Source of the DNA: JAQVSV01 sp041667045
GTDB lineage: Bacteria > Elusimicrobiota > Elusimicrobia > Elusimicrobiales > Elusimicrobiaceae
Length of the DNA stretch: 5,561 nt
Assembly (NCBI GenBank): GCA_041667045.1
Contig: JBAYFS010000154.1
Span: forward strand, 1-5,561
Reading direction: 5' to 3'
The notes under the pieces are model-generated. The model saw only the letters and a program-made list of their open reading frames with translations, did not search any database and was not told the DNA's origin. Both the position numbers and the translations under genes were made by a program. Of this stretch, positions 1 to 5,561 are shown in pieces (the first letter of the stretch is position 1; each line of letters starts with the position of its first letter).

Positions 1-855
1 GAGGCGGAGCTTTATTCCGCCGGAGCGGAAAATTCCTGGCAGTTTCAAAACGGCCTGACCGCAACGGCTGGCCTTAGCTACGATATCCAGAAACCGCGCT
101 ATTCCAACGGCGGCGCTTTGCGCGCGGCGGACACGGCGGCCAATCCCCAGGCCGGGCTTAAATATGAATTCAGCGACACCGTTCAGGTTTACGGCAACGT
201 TGGGCTGAAAAGCCGTTTCCCGACGCTCAAGGAACTGTATTCGGGCTATTTGGACACGAAAGTGCCCAATCCAGATCTGAAAAAAGAAGCCGCCTCGAAT
301 TATGAAATAGGCACCCGCCTGTATTCTGAAGAAGCCAAAACCGCTTTCGAAGCTTCGGTTTTTTACTCCGATATCCGCGACCTTATCCAGACCGGAGTCA
401 CGCCCGCAGGCCTGCAGCAGATGCAAAACGTGGGGAAAGCCGAAATGAAAGGGTTTGAACTGGGATCAAAAAGCATGTTCCTCCCCGGCAACGAGACGGA
501 GGTCAGTTATTCTTACCTCGACGCGCGCAACACAACTTCCGGCGCGGCGAATGATTATCTCGCCAACCGTCCCAAGCATAAACTGTACGCCAGCGACCTG
601 TGGAAAATAACCGCCTGGCTGGATCTTTTCGCGAAAGCGTCGGCCTATTCAAGCTGCTATGCCCAGGACAGTTCCGGCAACTGGCACGAACTGGACGGTT
701 TCTGGACGCTTGACGCCAGTATCGGCGTCTACCCGATCGCCAATACTAAAATTTCCGCTGGAGGCAGCAACCTGCTGGACAAGAACTACTTCACGGATTA
801 CGGCAACCCTAATCCGGGCAGGGTTCTGTTCGTGAAGGCGTCCGTGGAATTTTAG
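1..855 (+). CDS. TonB-dependent outer-membrane receptor, C-terminal part (5' end outside window)
   Basis: The frame is open from base 1 to the TAG at 853-855, giving 284 residues of a protein whose start, plug domain and TonB box lie upstream. The visible part reads as alternating amphipathic beta-strands. It contains the SRFPTLKELY ... NPDLKKE ... NYEIG block that is typical of the middle of TonB-dependent barrels of the BtuB/siderophore-receptor type. It also has a late NLLDKNYFTDYGNPNPGR segment and a terminal VEF, the aromatic C-terminus that outer-membrane barrels use for BAM-dependent insertion. Such receptors import scarce ligands (cobalamin, iron chelates, haem) using ExbBD-TonB energy. 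The substrate cannot be read from the barrel end alone. A TTG at 118 is an internal leucine codon and not the start. The next gene starts 12 bases downstream, suggesting co-transcription. The family call is firm; the ligand is unknown. Confidence 0.93.
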   Translation, partial: EAELYSAGAENSWQFQNGLTATAGLSYDIQKPRYSNGGALRAADTAANPQAGLKYEFSDTVQVYGNVGLKSRFPTLKELYSGYLDTKVPNPDLKKEAASNYEIGTRLYSEEAKTAFEASVFYSDIRDLIQTGVTPAGLQQMQNVGKAEMKGFELGSKSMFLPGNETEVSYSYLDARNTTSGAANDYLANRPKHKLYASDLWKITAWLDLFAKASAYSSCYAQDSSGNWHELDGFWTLDASIGVYPIANTKISAGGSNLLDKNYFTDYGNPNPGRVLFVKASVEF

Positions 856-867
856 TAAGATATAGGC

Positions 868-1938
868 ATGCCGGACGGAATATGCCTTAAAATAAAAACT
901 TTGCCATGCATCCTGTTCGCTCTGGCGGCGGGATGCATGGTTTTTTTCAGCGCGCGTTTCGCGGCGGAGCAGAGCGAAAAGTCCAGCCGCCTGTTTTATG
1001 GCTACGCCCAGGCCTCCGGCGGCGACATGGCTTTCCCGGCGCGCCGGACTCCTTCCTCGGGCAATGAGGATAATTCGGTTTTTTCCTCCGTTGACACCGG
1101 GAAAATATACCGGGATATCACTACCAATGGCGGCGTTTCAAACGCGGCCTACGGTTTTTACAATTTCAATCACGATTTCTTGAATATCACCTACCGCATT
1201 TCCGCTTCCAAGCTGGCTGAATATTTCAGTTCGTTCGGATACAGCGACGACGACCTGGTTAAACTCGCCCAAAAACGCAAGGAACTGCAGCAGATCGCCT
1301 ATAAATATGTCGTAGCCAACAAAATGTCGCAGGCCGATCTGGATTCCGCCGGACAAGTGATTGATTCCGGGTTTCAGGACAGCGTGACCAAAATGCTTCA
1401 GGACCGCGGGTTCAAGCTTAAAGACGGGCGCGTAATCGCCGTTAACGTGCCGCAGATCGTGAAAAATTTCTATCCGTCCATGAAACCGGTGGCGAAATCA
1501 TTCGCGCAGATAGCCCAGAGCATGGATTACAGCGCGGAGGATCTTGTGGGCGGGATTTTATCACTCGCCCAGACCGGCGTGGAATACCGGCTCCCGCCTG
1601 AGAAAATAGGGGGGAAATATACCGGCGGCATTCTTCTTCCCCCGCAGACCATGGCTTACGGCTGGGGCGATTGCGATACTAAAACCGCGCTGGTGTCCGC
1701 AATCCTGCTGAACTGGAAAGACATGCCGATCGTGGGCGTTTCACTGCCGGGGCATTATCTGATGGCGGTGCAGGCCAGCCCGCGCCACGGGGACGTTTTT
1801 ATAACATATCAGGGTAAGCGTTACATACTCATGGAACCGGCGGGTCCGGGCTGGTTTCCGCCGGGCGTTGTCGGCAAAAACACCATGATAAAGCTGCAGG
1901 CGCAGGACGGGCTTAAAATAGAACCGTTTTATTTATAA
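868..1938 (+). CDS. exported protein with transglutaminase-like (Cys-His-Glu) domain
   Basis: This gene encodes 356 residues. The N-terminus has Lys8 and Lys10 followed by a hydrophobic stretch at about 12-30, so it is exported or membrane-anchored. LAAGC at 19-23 resembles a lipobox, but hydrophobic residues continue after Cys23, so signal peptidase I cleavage near 'ARFA' or an uncleaved anchor is equally possible. Residues 100-230 look mainly helical and I do not recognise them. The C-terminal third resembles the transglutaminase/papain-like core: Cys269 in GWGDCDTKTA, His296 in LPGHYLM and Glu323 in YILMEPAG form a plausible triad, with Glu in place of the usual Asp. Bacterial members act as peptidases or amide-forming enzymes, or are inactive; no substrate can be inferred. 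The start at 868 has no good ribosome site, only the receptor stop 12 bases upstream, which suggests coupling. It is followed 12 bases later by a DUF350 gene. A terminator-like hairpin lies in its signal-peptide codons. Confidence 0.8.
   Translation: MPDGICLKIKTLPCILFALAAGCMVFFSARFAAEQSEKSSRLFYGYAQASGGDMAFPARRTPSSGNEDNSVFSSVDTGKIYRDITTNGGVSNAAYGFYNFNHDFLNITYRISASKLAEYFSSFGYSDDDLVKLAQKRKELQQIAYKYVVANKMSQADLDSAGQVIDSGFQDSVTKMLQDRGFKLKDGRVIAVNVPQIVKNFYPSMKPVAKSFAQIAQSMDYSAEDLVGGILSLAQTGVEYRLPPEKIGGKYTGGILLPPQTMAYGWGDCDTKTALVSAILLNWKDMPIVGVSLPGHYLMAVQASPRHGDVFITYQGKRYILMEPAGPGWFPPGVVGKNTMIKLQAQDGLKIEPFYL
904..947 (+). terminator. terminator-like hairpin inside the signal-peptide codons of the transglutaminase-like gene
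   Basis: A perfect 10-bp inverted repeat, CCATGCATCC at 904-913 and GGATGCATGG at 931-940, encloses a 17-base loop. It is followed immediately by seven T (941-947). Wobble and GC pairs at 914-917 with 927-930 could lengthen the stem. It lies 49 bases after the receptor stop, a normal place for that gene's terminator, but 37 bases inside the next reading frame (codons 13-27). It may therefore end most receptor transcripts or act as an attenuator. That it terminates in the cell is inference. Confidence 0.6.
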
Positions 1939-1946
1939 AAGGAGGG
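1939..1946 (+). promoter_or_regulatory. strong ribosome binding site for the DUF350 gene
   Basis: AAGGAGGG sits directly after the TAA of the transglutaminase-like gene and a few bases before the ATG at 1951. It is a near-perfect Shine-Dalgarno sequence. It is the only strong one in the window and fixes the DUF350 start. Independent strong initiation suggests the DUF350 protein is made in at least as high amounts as its upstream partner. Confidence 0.88.
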
Positions 1947-1950
1947 AGTT

Positions 1951-2496
1951 ATGTTCTGGTCACATGTGCTGGTTTCTGGAATCGAGTTTGTGGTGATGGT
2001 GTTTCTGACGGGCATTTTCATCTATTTCATATATCGCATGTTCGTGAAAGCCAATCCCGATTTCGATATGGAAGAGGAAATCAGGAAAAACAATATCGCG
2101 GTGGGCGTGCTTATGGCGTCCATCCTTATCGCCGGTTCGACCATACTGTACCGCGGCCTTTCCGGGTTTGAAGAACTTATCCGCCTGCACGTTTCCGCGC
2201 CGGGGCAGATGGGGCTGGTCTGGTGGAAAATCGCCATACTGGGATTTCTGCATATCGTGGTGGCTCTTTTCATGTCCGTTTTCACCATCTCGGTAACTTT
2301 GCGGCTATTCGGCAAACTGGTGAAAACCATGAAGCCCGGCAAAGAACTCCAAAAGGGCAATATCGCGGTCGGGCTGCTTTTGTCGGCTGTGGTGATAGTG
2401 TCCGCTTTGTTCATAGGCAGCGGGGTCAGCTCGGTCGCCAAAGCGATGGTGCCGCAACTTGAAGTTTCAAACGTGGAAGTTATGAACGATTATTGA
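1951..2496 (+). CDS. DUF350 family inner-membrane protein
   Basis: This gene encodes 181 residues with four predicted membrane helices, at about 8-31, 48-69, 90-118 and 137-159. The protein is an internal duplication: EEIRKNNIAVGVLMASILI (42-60) matches GKELQKGNIAVGLLLSAVVI (130-149). Each copy is a long helix, a charged turn ending in N-I-A-V-G, and a second helix. This is the DUF350 pattern, as in the two-repeat E. coli YjfL, though this protein is longer, mostly through the central segment and a polar C-terminal tail (about 165-181). The molecular function of DUF350 is not established. E. coli yjfL lies in the yjf gene group with the glutathionylspermidine synthetase-like yjfC; no such enzyme is visible here. 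The partner here is a secreted transglutaminase-like protein 12 bases upstream, so a shared envelope role is plausible but unproven. The start is fixed by AAGGAGGG, and the gene ends 15 bases before a terminator. Confidence 0.87.
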   Translation: MFWSHVLVSGIEFVVMVFLTGIFIYFIYRMFVKANPDFDMEEEIRKNNIAVGVLMASILIAGSTILYRGLSGFEELIRLHVSAPGQMGLVWWKIAILGFLHIVVALFMSVFTISVTLRLFGKLVKTMKPGKELQKGNIAVGLLLSAVVIVSALFIGSGVSSVAKAMVPQLEVSNVEVMNDY

Positions 2497-2511
2497 TTAT
2501 TCGCCGTCAAG

Positions 2512-2547
2512 AAAACCCCCGCCTGAATAACCAGGCGGGGGTTTTTT
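2512..2547. terminator. bidirectional rho-independent terminator between convergent genes
   Basis: CCCCCGCCTG (2516-2525) pairs perfectly with CAGGCGGGGG (2532-2541) around the six-base loop AATAAC. Four A precede the stem and six T follow it, so it can act on both strands. On the + strand it ends the receptor/transglutaminase-like/DUF350 unit. On the - strand the stop codon of the dacB-like gene (2546-2548) already overlaps its flank, with a weaker T4 tract for that direction. Confidence 0.93.
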
Positions 2548-3964
2548 ATAAAGCCAGAAGAAGTCTTTCAAGAAGCGCCGGAATCCTGTCCGGCGGCAGG
2601 GAATAATTGTTAACGATAAAAGAGAACGCGATACGTCTTCCGTCGGGGTTTTTAATGTAGCCCGAATAACTGCGCACCTTCGGCATGGAGCCGGATTTAA
2701 TAAAAACGCAGGTGTCGAGCCGTGTTCCCGCGCAAAAGTTTCTAAGTTTATCGCCTTTTGTCCCCGTCACCGGCAGGGAATCAAGGAAATAAGGAAAGTA
2801 ATCTTTTTTTGCCAGAGCGGACAGCATGGCGGTGATTGTTTCCGCCGAAACCATGCTCGCGCGCGACAGGCCGCTCCCGTCATAAAGCGCAAAGCCGTTA
2901 ACGGGAACCCCTTCCTCTTTCAGGAAATCTTTTACCTTATCCAGTCCCTCCGTTATGCCGCCGTCGCGGGCGAGATGCCGCAGCAGGATTTCAGCGTAAA
3001 GGTTGAAGCTGGTTTTGTTGGTGACCTTTACTATTTCCGACAGGGGCGGGGAAACCGTTTCCGTAATTTGCGCCATGGCGGAATAGTCAGGTCGTTCTGA
3101 AGTTTTAGCCGCTCCGGCAACAGCTATTCCGTTGCGGACGAGCGCTTCTTCCAGTAATTGGGCGGTTAAAAGCGCCGGATCCGGCACGGCGCCTTTGAGC
3201 GGAAATTTTTTCCGGCCCGCCGGGATAGTGCCGGAAATATAACCGCGGTAGGACAACGGCCCGTTATAAATATAGGCGTTATCTCCGTCTTCTTCCGAAC
3301 CCGCGGTCAATCTGTTTTCCAACTCAAGGCCTTTTATTTCCGGTTTAACGCCAGTCAGCCGGACAGGCGAGCCCTGCTTTTTTCCGGATTCAAAATAAAG
3401 GGTATAGGTGTTATCCGCTATGCTGAGGGCTGAAGGCTGGGCGCCGTAATAATTTCCGGTGTCTTCCCAAAACCATTTCGCCGGTATCGGGTCGCCAGAA
3501 AACATGCTTTCGTCCGCTTTTATCTGCCCCGTGATTTTGCTGATTCCGGCTTTCTTCACGGCCTGTACCCAGCTCGCCAGGAGTTCTTCAAGCGGAGCGG
3601 AGCCGTTCGCGCGGTCAGACCCCAAGGCAGGATCGCCGCCGCCTTTTATGAAAATGTCGCCGCTCAGCGTGCCGCCGTCAATTCTTCCGGAGCGGAAAAG
3701 AACGGTTTTGAACCGGTGTTTTGGGCCAAGACTGTTTAGCGCCGCCGCCGTGGTGAACAGTTTCGTGCCCGACGCGGGGCAAAGGTTTTTGCGCGCGTTA
3801 TGGGCGGCGATTTCTTTGCCCGACCCGGTATCAACGGCCCGGAAAGACCACTGCGCGTCCGCCAGTTCGCCGGAGTCATAATCCTTAAAAATACCTGTTA
3901 TATCGCCCGCGAAAACGGGCGTAACCACAGTGAAGGCCAAAGCCAGCGCAAATATTATATTCAT
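2546..3964 (-). CDS. dacB: D-alanyl-D-alanine carboxypeptidase/endopeptidase, PBP4 type (peptidase S13)
   Basis: This gene encodes a 472-residue class C penicillin-binding protein, of normal length for DacB. These periplasmic enzymes trim the terminal D-Ala from peptidoglycan stem peptides and cut DD-crosslinks. The signal peptide is residues 1-19, with likely cleavage after TPVFA. The active-site motifs are in order: SGTK with nucleophile Ser65 and Lys68, SFN (Ser319, Asn321), and KSG at 423-425 in IKSGSMPKVRSYSGYI, a KTG variant. The family blocks FIKGGGDPALGSD (105-116) and YDGSGLSR (361-368) are also present. The frame stays open upstream to an ATG at 4030, but the extra 22 residues are unlike a signal peptide and lie inside the neighbouring gene, so 3964 is the better start. 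That ATG overlaps the transporter stop by one base (TGATG), so translation is probably coupled. The assignment is firm; the balance of carboxypeptidase to endopeptidase activity is not known. Confidence 0.95.
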   Translation of the reverse strand: MNIIFALALAFTVVTPVFAGDITGIFKDYDSGELADAQWSFRAVDTGSGKEIAAHNARKNLCPASGTKLFTTAAALNSLGPKHRFKTVLFRSGRIDGGTLSGDIFIKGGGDPALGSDRANGSAPLEELLASWVQAVKKAGISKITGQIKADESMFSGDPIPAKWFWEDTGNYYGAQPSALSIADNTYTLYFESGKKQGSPVRLTGVKPEIKGLELENRLTAGSEEDGDNAYIYNGPLSYRGYISGTIPAGRKKFPLKGAVPDPALLTAQLLEEALVRNGIAVAGAAKTSERPDYSAMAQITETVSPPLSEIVKVTNKTSFNLYAEILLRHLARDGGITEGLDKVKDFLKEEGVPVNGFALYDGSGLSRASMVSAETITAMLSALAKKDYFPYFLDSLPVTGTKGDKLRNFCAGTRLDTCVFIKSGSMPKVRSYSGYIKNPDGRRIAFSFIVNNYSLPPDRIPALLERLLLAL

Positions 3965-4839
3965 CAGCCAAACCCCGCAAGCAGAAAAGTTCCGGCCAGC
4001 ATTACAGCCGTGGCGAAGCCCTTCCGCCAAAGTCCGTGTTCATGGAAAAGCCGTCCGCCTATAACCGCGCCGAAAAACACGGAAGTCCTTTTAATGGAAA
4101 GCACCAGCGCCACCGGGGCGAGCTTTACCGCCTCAATTTGCGTCCAGCGGTAGATAACGGTGAAAACCGCCAGCAGGAGCAGCAGTTTGCCAGACTCTGA
4201 AAATGTCGCTTTCAGTTCGCGCGCCTTATGGCCTGACAGAAAAAATATTACGCCCGTAATTCCGGCCAGAAAGATATGATAAAACGCCATGAACGCCGGC
4301 GGGGACACCTTGAAATTTTTAAGCACCGCCTTGTCTAAAACGGAAGTCACCGTGAAAAGCAGCAGCGCGGCGAGAATATATTTATAGCCGTCCGATTTTC
4401 TGAAAATCTTAAACGGCTCCGCAATACCCGCGCCCGGCGCCAGCTGCAGGAAGTATGTCCCCGCCAGAGTTATCATCATGCCGGCGGTTTCCTTCGCGCT
4501 TAACCGTTCGCCCAGAAAAAACAGGCAGGCCGCCGCGGTCAGAATCGGGGTAAGGACAAGGAGCGGCAGGCCGCCGCTTATTTCAAGCCGCTTGATGCCC
4601 TGCATGACGCACAAAAACGCGGCCGCCCCTAGCGCGGTTTTGAGAAACAGCACAGCCAGTCCCGCGCGGGAGAGCGTGTCCCATTCAAACATAAAAAAGG
4701 GGAAAGACAAAGCCAGCGTGAACAGCGACACCGCGAAAGTGAACGCAACAGCATTCTCCCGGAAAAGGATTTTCTTTTCCAGGATGGACGACGCCGCGGA
4801 AAACGCCGCGGACACGGCAGCCAGCGCGAATGGGGGCAT
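3964..4839 (-). CDS. EamA/DMT-superfamily transporter, ten membrane helices
   Basis: This gene encodes 291 residues, the usual size for a two-repeat EamA (drug/metabolite transporter) permease. About ten hydrophobic segments can be seen, near 3-20, 31-50, 59-77, 88-108, 117-134, 153-170, 182-202, 219-236, 240-262 and 274-290. The two halves each carry the family's end-of-repeat signature: FFLGERLSAKETAGMMITLAG with Glu111, and LFHEHGLWRKGFATAVMLAG with Glu267. Members export amino acids, nucleobases and other small metabolites; the substrate cannot be read from sequence. In-frame TAG lies one codon before the ATG at 4839, so the start cannot be further upstream. No Shine-Dalgarno precedes it, and a TACAAT box 7 bases upstream would fit a leaderless mRNA. 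It is the first gene of a two-gene unit with dacB, joined by a one-base overlap. A shared function, such as handling D-alanine or peptide fragments, is speculation. Confidence 0.9.
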   Translation of the reverse strand: MPPFALAAVSAAFSAASSILEKKILFRENAVAFTFAVSLFTLALSFPFFMFEWDTLSRAGLAVLFLKTALGAAAFLCVMQGIKRLEISGGLPLLVLTPILTAAACLFFLGERLSAKETAGMMITLAGTYFLQLAPGAGIAEPFKIFRKSDGYKYILAALLLFTVTSVLDKAVLKNFKVSPPAFMAFYHIFLAGITGVIFFLSGHKARELKATFSESGKLLLLLAVFTVIYRWTQIEAVKLAPVALVLSIKRTSVFFGAVIGGRLFHEHGLWRKGFATAVMLAGTFLLAGFG

Positions 4840-4846
4840 TGGCTAT

Positions 4847-4852
4847 ATTGTA
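4847..4852 (-). promoter_or_regulatory. candidate -10 box for the EamA-dacB unit
   Basis: Read on the - strand, TACAAT matches the TATAAT consensus at five of six bases and ends 7 bases before the EamA ATG. Transcription from it would begin at or next to the start codon, consistent with the missing ribosome site. No convincing -35 hexamer lies 16-18 bases further upstream, where the GC-rich hairpin begins, so this is a tentative call. Confidence 0.35.
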
Positions 4853-4897
4853 AAAAATAGCGGCGCGCTCAGCCAGCTTATTTGCGCCGCGCTTTTT
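4852..4897. terminator. hairpin with T-tracts on both sides in the divergent spacer
   Basis: GCGGCGC (4860-4866) pairs with GCGCCGC (4884-4890) around a 17-base loop. On the + strand, GC then five T follow (4893-4897). On the - strand, TA then six T follow (complement of 4852-4857). The form is that of a bidirectional intrinsic terminator, but it stands between two divergent start codons, with 20 bases to one and 11 to the other. The stem is only 7 bp with a long loop, so termination strength is uncertain. It could instead be an insulator, a 5' UTR structure or a protein-binding site. Confidence 0.45.
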
Positions 4898-4901
4898 CAT
4901 A

Positions 4902-5561
4902 ATGTATATTTTAAAGGTGAACTACGAGAAGAAGTTTGACGCTTTTATAAATTTCGAGGGCATGCGCGGCGAGTCCGCGATAAACGTGCTGCGCCTCAGT
5001 CTTATCGTGTTCCTCGCGGTCACGGAGGCCGTTGATTTCTTCTGGGGCGATCAGATGCCTTCGGAAATAATCGCGGTCGTAGGCGCTTCCGCATGGCTGT
5101 GGATTTCCTTCGCGCTCGTGCTGCTTCTGCTGATAAATGAGAAACATGTTTACAGGCACTGGTTCCGCTACGCTATTCCCATTATGGACGCGTTTTTCGT
5201 GGCGCATGTTTCCCTTTCCGTCCGCGAGGATATTTACGCCGGGGCCGACGCTTTCTTCTATTTCCTTATAGCCGTTTCCGTTCTCCGTTACGACCGCAAA
5301 GCGGTCTGGGTGTCTACGGGTGCCACGGCGGCGGCTTATTACCTCGCCATTTTGTATGCGGCGAAGTACCATCTGGGCATCTATACCACAACCCAGATTT
5401 TAATTAACATGGGCGCGATGCTCCTGTTCGGAGTTTTGTGCGCCTACAGCACAAGAGCCACTCTCGCCACTGCCCGAAAGTTCATCACCGACGCGCTGTA
5501 CATGGAAAAGCTCGAAAACGCTTTTTCCAAATACATTCCTTCCCAGGTGGCCAGCCGGATA
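4902..5561 (+). CDS. membrane protein, probably N-terminal part of a class III adenylate/guanylate cyclase (3' end outside window)
   Basis: An open frame of 220 codons runs from the ATG at 4902 to the window end without a stop. After a short charged, probably cytoplasmic N-terminus come about six hydrophobic segments, near 27-47, 57-78, 89-107, 115-128, 134-154 and 165-183. A polar helix (184-205) follows, then LENAFSKYIPSQVASRI. This last piece resembles the 'FSRYV-P-VV--I' linker found just before the catalytic domain of many bacterial class III cyclases with membrane N-termini. The catalytic residues lie beyond the window, so cyclase is an inference; a different cytoplasmic output domain is possible. 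No Shine-Dalgarno precedes 4902. GTG 4917 and ATG 4962 are alternative starts, and a TATATT at 4905-4910 could be a -10 box for the later ones. All these starts keep the six helices. It is divergent from the EamA gene across 62 bases. Confidence 0.75.
   Translation, partial: MYILKVNYEKKFDAFINFEGMRGESAINVLRLSLIVFLAVTEAVDFFWGDQMPSEIIAVVGASAWLWISFALVLLLLINEKHVYRHWFRYAIPIMDAFFVAHVSLSVREDIYAGADAFFYFLIAVSVLRYDRKAVWVSTGATAAAYYLAILYAAKYHLGIYTTTQILINMGAMLLFGVLCAYSTRATLATARKFITDALYMEKLENAFSKYIPSQVASRI

Noticed and set aside
337..364. AAAACCG/CGGTTTT inverted repeat followed by T's inside the receptor gene
   Set aside because: The stem is only 7 bp and AT-rich, the T's are mostly part of the stem, and it sits deep in the barrel coding region. 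Likely chance.
405..418. GCAGGCCTGC palindrome in the receptor gene
   Set aside because: It is a short perfect palindrome without spacing or recurrence in the window, encoding ordinary barrel residues. Not evidence of a regulatory site.
2022..2441. 139-codon open frame on the - strand over the DUF350 gene
   Set aside because: It is an antisense shadow. The DUF350 frame has a strong ribosome site, helices and repeats that explain the region.
3965..4030. 22-residue N-terminal extension of the DacB-like protein from an ATG at 4030
   Set aside because: The extension lies wholly inside the EamA gene and places unrelated polar residues ahead of a complete signal peptide. The ATG at 3964 in a TGATG junction explains the gene better.
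4478..4939. 153-codon + strand open frame crossing the divergent spacer
   Set aside because: It is mostly antisense to the EamA gene and has no recognisable domain or ribosome site. Its frame differs from the six-helix protein.
4911..5372. 153-codon open frame on the - strand
   Set aside because: It is antisense to the six-helix protein, has a low-complexity charged composition and no family features. It is a shadow of the real gene.

Overview
The window comes from a diderm (Gram-negative) bacterium of moderately high GC. It carries the end of a TonB-dependent outer-membrane receptor, a periplasmic class C penicillin-binding protein and several inner-membrane proteins. The phylum cannot be fixed from this sequence. 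Coding density is very high: every intergenic gap is 62 bases or less, and there are no RNA genes, mobile elements or CRISPR arrays that I can see.

Left part (1-2496, + strand): three genes in tandem, separated by 12 bases each. These are the C-terminal 284 residues of a TonB-dependent receptor (1-855), an exported protein with a transglutaminase-like Cys-His-Glu domain (868-1938), and a four-helix DUF350 membrane protein with an internal duplication (1951-2496). They look like one transcription unit. However, a strong terminator-like hairpin lies inside the signal-peptide codons of the second gene (904-947), so readthrough from the receptor gene into the other two may be conditional. The unit ends at a symmetrical hairpin (2512-2547) that also serves the convergent gene.

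Middle part (2546-4839, - strand): an EamA-family ten-helix transporter is followed by a DacB-type (PBP4, peptidase S13) D-Ala-D-Ala carboxypeptidase/endopeptidase. They overlap by one base in a TGATG junction, which suggests translational coupling. The DacB start is placed at 3964, not at an upstream ATG, because the signal peptide begins there.

Right part (4902-5561, + strand): a divergent gene runs off the window. It encodes six predicted membrane helices followed by the short linker that typically precedes a class III adenylate/guanylate cyclase domain. The catalytic domain lies beyond the window. The 62-base divergent spacer holds a GC-rich hairpin with T-tracts on both sides, and neither flanking gene has a Shine-Dalgarno sequence.

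The points most worth a second look are the intragenic terminator-like hairpin, the pairing of the transglutaminase-like protein with DUF350, and the double-sided hairpin in the divergent spacer. I found no clear evidence of a wholly new defence or mobile system.
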